From the NCBI RefSeq assembly GCF_024868665.1, contig NC_079907.1, positions 19,285,376 to 19,349,375 on the forward strand: 64,000 bases of DNA. Reading direction: 5' to 3'. Position 1 is the stretch's first letter. Each line of letters starts with the position of its first letter. Below, piece after piece: positions 1 through 11,284 of this stretch. Source of the stretch: Triplophysa rosa. Lineage: Eukaryota; Chordata; Actinopteri; Cypriniformes; Nemacheilidae. The position numbers were made by a program, and so were the translations under genes. Under the pieces are notes generated by a model. That model was not told the origin of the DNA and ran no database searches. It saw nothing but the letters and a program-made list of their open reading frames with translations.

Positions 1-146
1 GTGTGGGTAGGGGGCGGTATAACCGCCATGATGTGGCACAGCAACGTCTGGGCTAGTGTGTTACCTCGATTGGCCCACAACGTCGAGTGCCGCGTGTAGA
101 AGGGTTGAGAGCGGCTGTGATAAAAGCCCAGAGAGGGAGAAAACTT

Positions 147-1492
147 TTAGAAAGGTATTCTCGAACTCCCTGGGGTCTTCCCATGAGGGCCGCATTGGCT
201 TTCGCCGCGGCTGCTGATGGGGTGGTGGTCTCCTCTTCGATGTCTCGAAGAGGACCAGGGCTGCTGGGAAGCAGACGGTGCACGGGATCTCGGCGGCCAG
301 AGGGCGGTCGAGTCGCGGCTGGGGAGGACATACGTGATATCCTCTGTCTGCTCCCTAACTGTCGAACTCGACAGTATCACCAAACAGCCCCCCCTTGCGA
401 GATGGGTGCATCGAGAAAGCGGACTTTCTCAGAGTTACTCACCTGTGCAAGGTTCAGCCAGAGGTGTCTCTCCTGGACCACAAGTGTGGACATCGCCCGA
501 CCCAGGGCCCGCGCGATCACCTTGTTCGCCCGAGAGCGAGGTCGGTGAAGCCGCGGAGTTCCTGCATAAGCGCTGGGTCGGTCTTACCCTCGTGGAGCTC
601 TCTCCGCGCATTGGCCTGCAGGAAGGCCATAGCATGGAGAGAGGGGACAGCTTGGCCCGCAGCAGAGTAAGCTCTCGACACCTCAGATGCCGAAAAGCCT
701 ACGTGCTTTGGACGGGAGTCTAGGTCGAGCCCCGGGGGACATCGACGTATCCTCTAGCTGCCCCACCATCGAGGGAAGAAAGGGTGATGGAACTAGTTGA
801 CGTGTACGCGCCGAAGGGGGCGTTCCAGGTCGTACTAGGTTCCTCATGCACTTCCGGGGGAACACGGCACTGAGGGCGAGTGCGGCTTGGAGCCGCTCTC
901 AAGCCCGATGTACCGTGTATCCAGCCGCGAGCGTTGGGAGAGGCAGTGCGGTGCACCGCAACCCAAAGCCGGCGGCCCGGGAAAGCATGGCTGACATTTC
1001 GACATCCGCTTCTTCCTGATCTCGACCCCCCGAGGGAGGGAGCTTCAAGGAATCGTCGGAGTCTGATGCCAGTAAGTCACCCTCCGATGCTGCAACAGAC
1101 ACCTCATCATCACGTACCGTGTCCGATACGTGATTGAGGAATAAGACGGCGGACCGTCTTATGGGGAACGGTCAGACGAGCAAGGCGAGGTGCGAACGGT
1201 CCGCGAGCCAGTGGCTGACGGATTAGCGCTCACAGTAATCCTCATATCACCCTCGCTGCTCGCCGTAGCGGGCGGCAGGGCCGTAGTCCTGCCGTCACGG
1301 AACGGGAAGCAGACAAGGTGGTGGCTGAGTCCCGTGGGAACACAGCCACCCGTGACGCAACGTCTGAATCGTCAGCCGCCCGCAGTGCGGGCAGGACGTA
1401 TCCACAATATCTGCCCCAGCGTACTGGAAGCAGATATCGTGTCCGTCCCCCTCCTCGATGAGTGTGTTGCACCCAAGAGAACAGCGGGACAT
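147..1492 (-). pseudogene. Broken ORF1 (gag / LAP2-alpha-like) of the DIRS-like element
   Basis: No single frame is open, but successive minus-strand frames carry ordered pieces of one protein. A Cys/His cluster (MSRCSLGCNTLIEEGDGH, then CxYAG and SCPHCGRL) lies at 1492-1350. It is followed by an acidic Ser/Asp stretch with AMLSRAAG (about 1090-980), EVHEEPSTTWNAPFGAY and LSSLDGGAARGYVDVP (about 850-730), LHAMAFLQA (about 635), KVRFLDAPISQGG (about 425-380) and QTEDITYVLPSRD (about 350-310). The frame changes between these blocks, once beside a run of G/C at about 390, so indels have destroyed the gene. Function in the intact family is a nucleic-acid-binding structural protein of the retroelement. 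I infer no present protein. Confidence 0.65.
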
Positions 1493-1691
1493 GCCACGCT
1501 GGAGAAATTTGCTCTTTTAGAGAAAAAGCTCGAACACTTCTGGAACCGCCGAGACGCCCAGGGGAAGTCGCTGCAGGAAGGGACAGTCCGCTGCACCACG
1601 TCGTAGAGCCGGCAGTCTTGTAGCGAAGTCTGTTGATCACGAGCGAAGGCTCCGAAGAACAAAAGGTGAATGAATGAGGCACGCCGTCTCC

Positions 1692-1830
1692 CTTTTATAC
1701 CCGTCCGGGGGCGGAGTCCGGCATGCAAATTTCATTCACCAATTTTCATTGGCCTTTTCTAGAGAAGTCGGAAGCGATTGGTTCTCAAGGACGAACCCCA
1801 TCTGTCGGTTCGACACAACGTCGAGAGACC
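1692..1830 (-). promoter_or_regulatory. Promoter-like region of the DIRS-like element
   Basis: On the minus strand this carries TATAAAAG (1692-1699), a GC box (1707-1716), an ATTTGCAT octamer (1723-1730) and two CCAAT boxes (1748-1752 and 1777-1781), in the order expected for an RNA polymerase II promoter firing toward ORF1. The first base transcribed would lie near 1660. The motifs are seen directly; activity is inferred. Confidence 0.55.
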
Positions 1831-1848
1831 GACAGAAAGGGAACACCT

Positions 1849-2454
1849 GTTCTTTAGATGAGATGGAGCATTTCTCAGATTTACAGTAAAACAACTGTTA
1901 CACTGAATCAATGGATGTGTATCAATATTGACTTTCAAGTAACTGTAAAAACACACATCTAAATGATTCCGTTGGCTCAGTTAAAGTTTTGTAAATATCA
2001 CAAATACCTGTTGAATAGACTTTTGCAAAAAGTGATACATTTATGAAACCTCCACTGAGCCAGTTAAGAAATGTGATGTTGACAGTCACTAGACATTTTT
2101 ACAATTTTAAGTCACTTAGAATTTTTACAGTGTTAAGCAAAAAAAGAATTCTGTCTTTAGTAGGTTTTTACATGAAATTGAGCTTTTTTAATCCAGCACC
2201 CACTGTCACTGTTTCACTGTTTACGTCTTCTAGATAAACACTATAAATTAATATTGTATTATTAAAATAATACAATTTATGTAGAATTGTGAAAACACAA
2301 TTTATCGATCTAAAAAATGTAAACATAACTAAACATACCTTTATTTGGGACACGAAAAATATCTGAAAGCAGATTCATGAATGTGTTATGAATGTGTGTT
2401 ATGAATGATTGTTTGAATCAAGTTTGAATAAATAACACGATTCCCGGTCAGAGG
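1849..2454. other. Intergenic, AT-rich, no gene seen
   Basis: No coding signal. It contains a short palindrome at about 2250-2274 (ATTGTATTATT and its complement around a few A). Nothing else is recognisable. Confidence 0.6.
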
Positions 2455-2456
2455 TA

Positions 2457-2696
2457 CAGTGAGGGAAATAATTATTTGATCCCCTGCTGATTTTGTAAGT
2501 TTGCCTGCAAACTTACCATTTCTGACAAACAAACCATTTCTGAAATGCAAATCAATTTATAACCTTTATATAACATTTTTTCCCCTGATTTTTTTAATAG
2601 TCTCTGTCAGTTAAAATAAACCCACCATAAAAATGATAGACCCTTCAGGCAAACTTACAAAATCAGCAGGGGATCAAATAATTATTTCCCTCACTG
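2457..2696. mobile_element. Tc1/mariner-type MITE with perfect 51-bp inverted repeats
   Basis: The first 51 bases (2457-2507) and the reverse complement of the last 51 (2646-2696) are identical, starting CAGTGAGGGAAATAATTATT. TA dinucleotides flank both ends (2455-2456 and 2697-2698), the target duplication made by Tc1/mariner transposases. The 138-bp core has no transposase, so the element is non-autonomous. The CAGTGAGGGAAA...TATTTGATCCCCTGCTGATTT terminus is common in teleost Tc1-like elements. Confidence 0.9.
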
Positions 2697-2698
2697 TA

Positions 2699-3250
2699 TG
2701 TATCGTTTTTACAGTGTACTTCAGCGATATGTGCAAGGATTTTCATGTTTATTAAACCTACGAAACAGAAAGACCTGCATTTTAAGGTTTTCAAGATTAA
2801 TTTAGTTTTAAAGAGGTGTTGTTGTATGGATGAGACAAGTTTTGTGATGATGTGTGTTGAGCTTCAAATTTAAATTTACAGCAGAATTTACAAAAAAATC
2901 TGAATTTTACTCATAAATTCATTTGTTGACAAAAATCTCTAGACTTGCCCTCAAAAGAAATTGAACAAAACCTTGTTGTTTTTTAATCGTGCTGTCTTTT
3001 AAAGCACTGCAATAATAATGTTAATGGTTACAGTGTAATATTAAAACATTTGAACACGAGACGAAAACATGACATGTCAGCGTCAGACAGGTTATGTTAA
3101 TGCCACGGATACTCATGCTATAAATGCAGTGATGTGTGACGCGCCACACGCCCGACGTGACATCAAAACCCTTAACAAGATCATTCAGGTAAAATAAAGT
3201 CATATCGGTCAGCTCTGCTTCCTTTGATTTAGTGCCTCCGTGTTGTTATT
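2699..3250. other. Intergenic, no gene seen
   Basis: AT-rich sequence without a coding frame or clear repeat. Composition rises in GC toward 3100. Confidence 0.5.
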
Positions 3251-4860
3251 GTTTTACGGTATAATTGATGATGCTCGGCCTTTGTGCTTTTTTAACACTG
3301 TAAAACAGGAGGTTAATTGATACGGCCTGCGGGGTGACGTGAGGTCACCGCATCGTCTCGGAAACATCCTCTCTGTCAGTTTCAAGTTCTCCGGGATCTG
3401 TTGGGTTGCCCCCCATCTTATTTCGGAGGAAACTGTTAAGTGTCCCTCGGGTAAACGGTGAGTGATGTAGCCCCGAGTCTCCGCAGATGAATAAGCACGC
3501 TGGCCAGGCTCACCGGGGGAAGAGAGGGACCCTTTGAAGTCCTGTAACGTACACCGACCCCTCCCTGTTTCTCTTTGACTTATTTATGGTATTTGTTTCA
3601 AGAGTAGTCGAGAAGAAAAAACGTTTCCCCCCGTCGCCTCATTCACATTCAGAGCACGGCCGCTCCGCGTGGAGAGACCCTTTGTGTGCGGAGGAAGTGT
3701 ATTTGAAAAGGTCATCGGCGGAGCTCGGAGGACGTCCCTCTTTCATGTCCATCTTTAAGCAGCTTGTTTGTCATTAGCACTAGGCACCGAGGTGCTAAAT
3801 GCTGTTTGCCTTTCGACAGCGGCCAAGGCCGCTCTTTTTGAAGCGTCCCCTCCAAATGAAGGCCGCCCGCTATTTCTCCTGGACGACAGAGATAAACTTG
3901 ATGGGCATCTGCTGTAAATCCACCCGTCGACACATATCCTTTGCCCCCGAAGCCTCATGAAAATGAGCCAAGGCGCCGAAAGTAATGTGCGGGTAATAGC
4001 CCGCGTTAGAGGCACCATTGTTTTGCTCCCAACCTGCGGACCCAGCAAAGCCGACAGATTTGCACCTCACTGAGATCAAAGATCCCTGCCTTTTTTGTGG
4101 ATGCAATCACTTAAGCAAATGAGATTCTCTTTGTGTTGTTTAACTTGAGCCTTTGTGTAGAAAAAATGGGGGCATTATGGGTTTGGCGGAGGAAGAGGTG
4201 ATATCAAAGGGAAGCGGCCTGCCCTATTAAGCCCAGCAAACTGTACGCGGGACAAAGGAGACAATTGGGGAGCATTCCATTGGCTTCGCCTACTTCCCTT
4301 GGGAGTGTGCAGAGGAGAAGTTAATGTGACATGATTGTCTTTAATGATGAAGATGGGCCGTGCGAGCGCTCCTGTGGAAGGACATCGGGAGGCTTTCTTT
4401 TCCAAAGCCATTGCGTAAATCTCGGCCAAGATCTCCTTTCAACTCTTGGTGACCCACGCATCCCAAAGAGGAAGAAGCCTTGAGCGTTTCACGTCCAGAG
4501 AATCTCACTACCAGCTGTGGGAGGGATGACTTCACATCGTGAGACGTGATTTTATTTGCCCCCCGAATTTTCTCTGGATGCAGACAAATTCATCAAGGGT
4601 TCTTGTTTTGCGTTCCACGGGACAGGAGCCTCCTCTGTGTCCTGTTCCGTAAAACACACAAAACATTTTTTATGAGAGTCTGTGGAAACGCTTCCACGAT
4701 AAGAAAATCCAGCACTACGGTGACAGGAAAGAATCTGCTGTTGTTCTCCAGATGGCACGACCACACGCTCATTGCGGCTCAGTCCAGTTCCACGCTGATT
4801 CTCCATTTCTTGATTCAACATTGTCTTGCAAAAATCTCCATCTTTAATATAATGTGAACA
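3250..4860. promoter_or_regulatory. Candidate conserved non-coding block downstream of dkk1
   Basis: About 1.6 kb of balanced base composition without repeats, microsatellites or a convincing ORF, contrasting with the repeat-rich surroundings. Its texture (unique, many homeodomain-like TAAT and CCTTTGAAG-type words, no splice-framed ORF) is what ancient non-coding elements usually look like. It lies 6-9 kb beyond the dkk1 3' end. The sequence shows only the absence of repeats and genes; a regulatory role is inference. A cross-species alignment would settle it. Confidence 0.35.
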
Positions 4861-5353
4861 TGTATAGTATCAGGTGTATAATTCTGAAATGGCCACCCAT
4901 AGAATTGAACATCTCCACTGTTTTTCCTAAAGAACTGCAAAAAGAAACTATGAGCAACATTTGTGAAGCTCAAGAACAGCAACGACAGTTTTCTATGTTT
5001 TTTTCAAAGTCATTTTGGCAGGAACATTTGTAACAAAAATGACGCTTGAATGAGAATGCCTTTAAGTCACCTGAGCGATGAAAGATACATTTTCTTCTGA
5101 AATAATGTGAGATTTCTTATCACAAGTGCTCCATTTAAAGCAAATATTGAAACCATGTCAGTGTTAACATCCCATAACAGAGAGGAATCACAATTCAGAT
5201 CTCTTAAATATCTCAGTTATTATGTATATGATGGTGAACAAATGGAAAAAGAGAAAGTGTACAAATACATTTTAAAACAGGTGCACGTGCACAGGTGCAC
5301 AAGAAATATGTGACATCAAAGTGCAGCTGCACCACAATGTTACACATTAACAG

Positions 5354-5424
<71 letters not shown>

Positions 5425-6450
5425 TCCAGCGTGTGTTTTGTATTTCTCTCGAAGGCGTAAGAATAAGCCAGTGATTTGTTGACACAAATGAAAATCTCTC
5501 AGCCGCAAGACATCAAATCATGACAAATATTTTTCATGTAATTCTGCGAACATCGTGACTGAGATTAGTCCATAAATCACATTGTAAAACTCCACAGAAT
5601 AAGAGAACATGTCCAGACCACACATATTCCATGACATAACACACCCGTTCATTTTAACGATGATATAAACACTGAGATAATGTGTCAAGATTAGAAAACC
5701 AAAGGATGACTTTTGCATATGTGGCTGCGGTTTATTTTTAACACCCTTTATGTTTGATGTACATTTACACACCTGTCATAATTTACAGATTTTCTTGTAA
5801 ATTCATTACTGATCTGTCCTCATAGAACAGAGAAATCTAAATCTTGTCACGAAGACAAATAATCTCATGTTTGTCTCTATAGAGGTTCAGACCTGCCAGA
5901 CGAAATGCAAAAGTCTGCAATCTAAAGTTGCAATATAAACATTTCGTATCAAATTCTTGTAAAACATCTCTTCACATCTCTTCTGTAGCTCAGATTCACC
6001 TCGTGTCACCGGTCTCATCAATCTGCCTATAACTAACACAAGTTTACGCTTTCCGATTGCGTGTAATACATATGCCAAAATCCAATCTTGCGTGCGTATG
6101 ATACGCAAATGTTTCCCATTAGCTTCGCTGGAGAGCAGACGCATCCAAGACGTAACTAAATTATACATTGTGGTGTGATTTTGCCATCATGACGTGTAGG
6201 ATGTGATTTTTGTTTTAATCGGACATCGTATTTTGTGCACAATTATTATTTTGTTCGCGCAATTTAAACGCGTTTGAGCACGTAACCCCACCCCACCCCT
6301 AAACCTAATAGTTTGTGTATTATACAATATAAAACACAACACAAAACAGGCAGACATGGCTAGATGCTATTTATTCCAAAAGTGCAATTATTCCAAGCGT
6401 TCTGAGGCCGAAGAACAGACCCAAAAGCGATCCCCTTCTCCGTCCGCAGT
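4861..6450. other. Intergenic, with a CT microsatellite
   Basis: No gene. Holds a CT microsatellite (listed separately), a short self-complementary GTGCACGTGCAC word at about 5281, and at about 6285-6305 a C-rich ACCCCACCCCTAAACC word often seen in cyprinid repeats. Confidence 0.5.
5356..5419. repeat. (TC)n microsatellite
   Basis: About 32 uninterrupted TC/CT dinucleotide units. Confidence 0.97.
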
Positions 6451-6454
6451 AAAC

Positions 6455-6895
6455 TCTAGGGATGGGAATCGATTCCAAAAAGAATGAGAATCGAGAGTTG
6501 TCCTTATGTCGTTCCAGTAGCTTCTATTGTTTACCTCATTTGTAAACTTTGTATAAAAGTGTCTGCTTAATGAAATGAAATGAGATCGGGTTGACAGTTC
6601 TCCCATCAGTGTCTTATTTAAAGGGTTCTTATGGCGCAAATAAGTGTTTTTCTGTGTCTTTGGTGAGTTATATTGCAGTGCAGTGTTGGTTTGCTCACCG
6701 GGAGACTGCATTTATTTATTTATTCATTTATTTATTAGATATTATTTATTAGAATGATCTTGCTTGGTCTATAAACACCATGCACTGTGCTGTGTTTTAC
6801 CTTTCTGTGTTTTTCTTATTTGCTCCTGTAAAGCTGCTTTGGAACAATGCACATTGTGAAAAGCGCTATATAAATAAAATTGAATTGAATTATAA
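6455..6895. repeat. Dispersed repeat ends: GGGATGGGAATCGATT motif and retroposon tail
   Basis: The left side has GGGATGGGAATCGATT (about 6459), a terminus often seen in fish hAT-type elements. The right side (about 6820-6895) has the tail TAAAGCTGCTTTGGAACAAT followed by AAAAGCGCTATATAAATAAA and an ATTGAATTGAAT microsatellite. That tail is typical of the 3' end of a fish LINE/SINE inserted on the plus strand. Boundaries are approximate. Confidence 0.55.
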
Positions 6896-7394
6896 GTTGC
6901 CCATGCATGTATTAGACACGTAAAATTGCAAAAATTAAAGTTTCAAAAGATGCATTCTATCTAAAAGCGAATGCTCAACCAGACCTGCCTGAAACGCCTC
7001 GTTTAACCACACCCCCACAAATCTACGTCAGTTAGTGGTATGATTTGACTAAGACCGCCCAAATGTAAACGCAAGTAAGATGGTCGTACCTGTCAGTACA
7101 ATTGCTTTGGAACCTGATGTTCCAAATATGGGAAGAAACGTTAAATTTCCGTCACACGCTTGCAGTATTCGACCAATCACTACGCACTGGTTAACTGGCC
7201 AATCATAGCACACCTCGCTTTTCAGAGCGATGATCTTTGTTAATAATCTGCATGTTTTAGAGAGGCGGGGCAAAGAGGAGATACAAACATGCAAGGTATG
7301 TGGAAAATACAGCGTTTTTCAACCTTAAATCGTGTACACACATTACATTACATCTAAAACAAACGATAAAATTCATTTCATATGACCCCTTTAA
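6896..7394. repeat. Dispersed cyprinid-type repeat ending CATATGACCCCTTTAA
   Basis: The stretch ends with TCATTTCATATGACCCCTTTAA and contains the words GTAAACGCAAGTAAG and TTAGAGAGGCGGGGC. I recognise it as a common cyprinid DNA-repeat type; the TTAA at the right edge suggests a TTAA-targeting transposon. The left boundary is not clear. Confidence 0.4.
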
Positions 7395-7499
7395 TTTATG
7401 CTAAATAATTTTAGGAGGACTATACAAAACATGAGCTATACCATTTTCTTTTCTTTTGGGTCTGCCTGATTCAGATTCCAAACGTGAACGACACAATAT

Positions 7500-8470
7500 A
7501 TTGACGTCAAAATGTTACAATCTTACATGTTCACTTGTTATGCTTCTACAATAAAGACTTTAGGTAAACATAGAGACAGGCTTGTGCTCTGTTTGTCTGA
7601 CGCTCATAAGCATGAGCTCGTATCGGTGACGCCTGCCATCATTACAGTGGGATTCTGTCATTTGTCATTTTCAAGCATTGCAGTCAGCCAGCCAGTAAAC
7701 CAGCGCAGGGTCATTGCAAGCCATTCTACAGCCAACGTTGACCCGCACGACTCCATCCATCTCTCTGTTTTTCTACACCTCGCTGACGTCTGGGCTGGTC
7801 ATTCCTCAAGCGCTAACTGTACGAGTCCATTCGATAAAATCCAATTCAAAAGGCCAAACGACTTGTGATTCACAATATTTTCCTTCCAATGGCTGTATTC
7901 TTAAAAAAGCATAATGATGCCTAATTATTTGGATAATATTCCACAACCTCCTGTTTTAATCACCATCTGCATTTTCACTCCTTTGATGGAAACATCTAAC
8001 AGTGACTCTTGTGGTGGGTAAAATGGTAGCAGTAATTACGTCCAACCTTTAAATTAAAGACACCCTCATTTATGCCACGTATTATACAGAGCCGTGAAAA
8101 TATCACTGTAGAAAATCTTGCCTAATAGCATCCTCTCTGTCTCACTTCCATCTGCTTAAGCGTTATTAACATGAAAGATTATTACAGACCAGAGTCAGAT
8201 CTTCAGTTGTTATGATGTCTATGTGTTCCATCAATCGTAAAGTTTCATTAGAACTCATTTGTGATGTCCTTTAATGCAAGCTCAGGTATCCGTATGACAA
8301 GTCTCTTGTTTTGGCATATTCTGGAGAATTATGGGCCAGACAAACTAATCAAACAATTATGAAGCACAACTGAAATGTCATTGATGAAGTGTCTTATGCA
8401 TAGTCAAATAACTATGTTTTTGTTTGGATTTAGACATCATTTATATGGTCTTTTTATGTATAGTCAAAGA
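7500..8470. promoter_or_regulatory. Candidate conserved non-coding block
   Basis: Repeat-free, balanced sequence with TAAT-rich words (for example around 7910-7990: TAATGATGCCTAATTATTTGG) and no splice-framed ORF. A plus-strand open frame at 7512-7868 (118 codons) has no recognisable domain and I do not call it a gene. Regulatory role is inferred from texture only. Confidence 0.3.
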
Positions 8471-8479
8471 AATGTTTAA

Positions 8480-8642
8480 ACCTTAAAATTTTGAATTCAT
8501 TCAACTTAAAAATATTAGTGAACACAAGTTTGCATGAAATTCATTAGTTAACTCATATTATTGAGTTGAATGAACTCAAAATTGTAAGGCAGCCAGCTTA
8601 CTTATTTTTTAAGTTAACTCAACTTAACTTTTTTACAATGTG
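8480..8642. mobile_element. Short MITE-like repeat (AAGTTAACTCAACTTAA type)
   Basis: Self-complementary sequence built from AACTCA/TGAGTT words and ending TTTTTTACAATGTG. It resembles the element at 53408-53637. Termini are degenerate. Confidence 0.4.
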
Positions 8643-8870
8643 TTTAACTTGTGAGGTTTTTTTATGCATAATTGTATACATGGTCATTATTTTTTATGCA
8701 AATATCTTAGTAACTCAACCCTTGTTTTTTGGGGGGGGGTTATTTGGGGGGGTCTTTTAATGCATTTTTGTTTGTTTTGTACATATTCTGGTGAATATTA
8801 ACTATTTTTTTGTTTCATTTTCTTTTGCATTTGATCTCATTTGTGTTGTGAAGTCTGATGTAAATGATCA

Positions 8871-8871
<1 letters not shown>

Positions 8872-8924
<53 letters not shown>

Positions 8925-8970
8925 GGGTGTAGGTGTGTGCGTGCGTGCGTGCGTGAGTGAGTGGTGTGTG

Positions 8971-9002
<32 letters not shown>

Positions 9003-9053
9003 TGTGTGTGTGCGTGCGTGCATGTGTGCGTGCGTGCGTGCGTGTTTGTGTGT
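8872..9053. repeat. (TG)n / (TGCG)n microsatellite
   Basis: Starts with about 25 pure TG units and continues as alternating TGTG, CGTG and GAGTG tracts. Potential Z-DNA-forming purine/pyrimidine alternation. The open frames through it are simple-sequence artefacts. Confidence 0.95.
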
Positions 9054-9059
9054 TTCATT

Positions 9060-10700
9060 CTGGTAAGCAAAACTGCAATGTCACAAACTGTGGTCACGTG
9101 TAGTTCAAACAGTCTGTCTGTAGCTCTAATGGCACACATATACTTTCAAGGGTAAATGCTCATTTCACATTATTGTGTTTGGCTTCTCTTTTAAGTAACC
9201 CTGCATGTGAGTCCCAGTTACTTAACTATTTGCTGAAAAATAGTATGTGCCGAGAAGTGTTGACTGATCTCAACTTCAAAGTCAACTGGGGCTGTTTGCA
9301 AACATTCACACTGCATGTTCAGAAAGCCCTGAGTTTATTGTACCTATAGGTTTAAAAAAGCAGCAACTCCACTCTTTAAAGCTCATGTGTGGAGATTATT
9401 TATGACTGAACACCATCAATCATTTAATGTCATTGAATGATTCCTTAAAGTAAACCTCTGGTGACTCTTGCTCATGAAAGACTTGAGCACTGTACTGTAG
9501 GTTTGAGTTTCTCTGTAGCATTGTGCTTCATGGGATTCCAGCCACAGATGTTTTGGTCTTCGAGCTGTTAACGGTGTTGACAAAAGCTGGAAGAAAGCCC
9601 CTCCGATGCCAGCCGAAACACATGCATGGGAAGGGGACAATCGCAGACTGTATATCCTGTGCTTTGAAATGCTTACCCTTCTGCTTTGTCTGTCTTGACA
9701 GCTCCAGGTAAAAGACTTCAAGTTTCCAATTACTCCCGAGTTATAACCGCAAGAGTTTTCTGAAAGAGGGCGTGTTTGGAGTGAGCGGAGATTTGCTTTT
9801 TACAGCATTGTGTTGTGCAAGAGCAAAGTTTTATTTTGAAATAGCCAACACTAAATCAGAACTGAAATATCATTTTTAGATGAAACGGTTTGATGACAGA
9901 ATTGCAGGAGACGGCACAGTTTCATTCACGCGCTGTAGAGCATCTAAAGTGTCTTCATGTGCCAGACACATAGTACAGTCTCGCACCTTCAAAGAGAGAG
10001 AGAGAGACAGACAGAATTCACAAGGAGACCTCAAACAGATGCCTGTTTGTAATGTGTGACCCGTCTAATGCTTTTGAGCACCGGATCAATCAGTCGTGGG
10101 TTACTTTTTAATCTCAGGCTTGACTACATTAGTTTCTTGTTTTCTCTTTAATATTTCTCGCAGGGTTTTTTTCTTGCCTCATGCTTGGTTTTTTGGAAAA
10201 CCAGATTGCTGGTTTGTAAGTCGTCATGTTCGCCTTGGTAGAAAATGGTTCAAACAGGTAGAAGAGAAAAAGACTGATGATGTTAAAAATAACCTCCCAG
10301 ACGCAATTAAAGTGATCTCCGAATGACCTATAAAAGGTCGGACGGCCTCTAACAGTTATTATATAAACACACCTTATTAAATAGACCTTAATTGAACTTT
10401 TAGAGGAAAAAAGCAAAATACCAGCCCTTACGGCGCTGACCACACCTAACTAAACATCCTTTTCATGTATACTCTGCGATGTAACAGACGGATACGCTCC
10501 AATCATTTCTGACTATGAGCTTTTGAGAGGCTCAGAGGTACAAGAATATCAAGAGAAAACAAGAGGTTTGTCACCATTGTGTACTTATGGGTTTTGCTTT
10601 GAAGAGCCCATTTTGATGTCAGTAGACAAACACAAACCTTACACTCTTCATTTGTGTTCTTCCTCAATATTTTGTTGTTTGCACAGAATAAGAAATACCG
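9060..10700. other. Intergenic, downstream of dkk1; possibly conserved near 10050-10450
   Basis: No gene. The part at about 10050-10450 is repeat-free with many TTAAT and GATCTCC words and could be non-coding conserved DNA. The rest has no recognisable content apart from a short GA run at about 9990-10012. Confidence 0.35.
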
Positions 10701-11042
10701 CGTAAGATCATTACACTCTTTATTTAGAATAAAATAGACATTTAAATCAGCTCTATGTGACTGTAAAAAAAGATGTATACACATTTCAGATTAGCAGAAG
10801 ACCAACAAAGGGGCTTCTTTCAAAACAGGGTTGACAAAAATATCTGCCTAATATTATTTACAGGTTAATACAGTAATTTACTGTAACATTTAAGTTCCGT
10901 TGTGAAACAAATATATCTACTCGGAAATGTTGACAAAAGACAATGCAGAGGAAACCAGAACAAAAACAAGGGTAATCCAAATCCAGTTTCCCGCCTCTTC
11001 TCCTCTGATCAAGTCCAAGAAGAAAATTCCTGGAACGCTGGT
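10700..11042 (-). other. dkk1: dkk1 3' UTR
   Basis: Sequence between the dkk1 stop codon (11043-11045) and the first good polyadenylation signal downstream. On the minus strand AATAAA lies at 10719-10724, about 320 bases after the stop. The exact cleavage site is inferred. Confidence 0.6.
10719..10724 (-). terminator. dkk1: AATAAA polyadenylation signal of dkk1
   Basis: TTTATT on the plus strand, giving AATAAA on the minus strand, about 320 bases beyond the dkk1 stop codon. It is the first canonical hexamer in that direction that gives a reasonable 3' UTR. Confidence 0.55.
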
Positions 11043-11284
11043 TCAGTGCAGCTGGCACGTGTGGAGACTCCGTGAGGACTTGCTGCTCTGCGTTCTGCAG
11101 GACAGGCCTTCTGCACAGTCGCACCGCTGGAATATCTCCAAACCGTGGGTGCCTTTCCTCTTGTGCTTGGTGCACACCTGACCTTCTTTCAGGACGGGCT
11201 TGCAGATTTTGGACCAGAAATGACGAGCGCAACAGAGTCCTTCTGCACAATCTGAAGATCTCAAACAGTTCTCTCCCTCCAGAC
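11043..11284 (-). CDS. dkk1: dkk1 coding exon 4 (colipase-like domain) and stop
   Basis: Residues 165-244, beginning [13 protein letters not shown] and ending HTCQLH-stop. Carries all ten cysteines of domain 2, the part that binds the third beta-propeller of LRP6 and Kremen. Acceptor ATTAAAG/GTC. The C-terminal HTCQxH is the family signature end. Confidence 0.97.

Larger units (their letters stand above)
1..1848 (-). mobile_element. DIRS-like retroelement, 5' part, decayed
   Basis: GC-rich block that differs sharply from the AT-rich DNA beyond about 1850. Read on the minus strand it starts with a promoter-like segment (about 1850-1660) and then a gag-like ORF1 running toward base 1 and leaving the window. 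Peptide pieces match, from memory, the ORF1 protein abundant in cyprinid genomes and often labelled 'lamina-associated polypeptide 2 alpha-like'; the LAP2-alpha domain is known to derive from a DIRS1-type retrotransposon. The outer boundary near 1848 is judged from the composition change and a GTTCCCTTTCTGTCGG-type start on the minus strand. The other end, any reverse transcriptase or tyrosine recombinase would lie before base 1. Class assignment is family recognition, not an alignment. Confidence 0.7.

Noticed and set aside
87..723. Long plus-strand frames of 153 and 168 codons at the start of the window
   Set aside because: They are antisense shadows of the GC-rich DIRS-like ORF1, whose recognisable peptides are on the minus strand.
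5213..5485. Arg/Glu-repeat open frame
   Set aside because: Pure artefact of the CT microsatellite; the same holds for the frames at 19624-20024.
7512..7868. 118-codon plus-strand frame
   Set aside because: No recognisable family, no flanking splice or polyA signals; the region reads better as non-coding unique DNA.
8791..9155. Open frames rich in Cys/Val or His/Thr over the TG repeat
   Set aside because: They are translations of a dinucleotide microsatellite.
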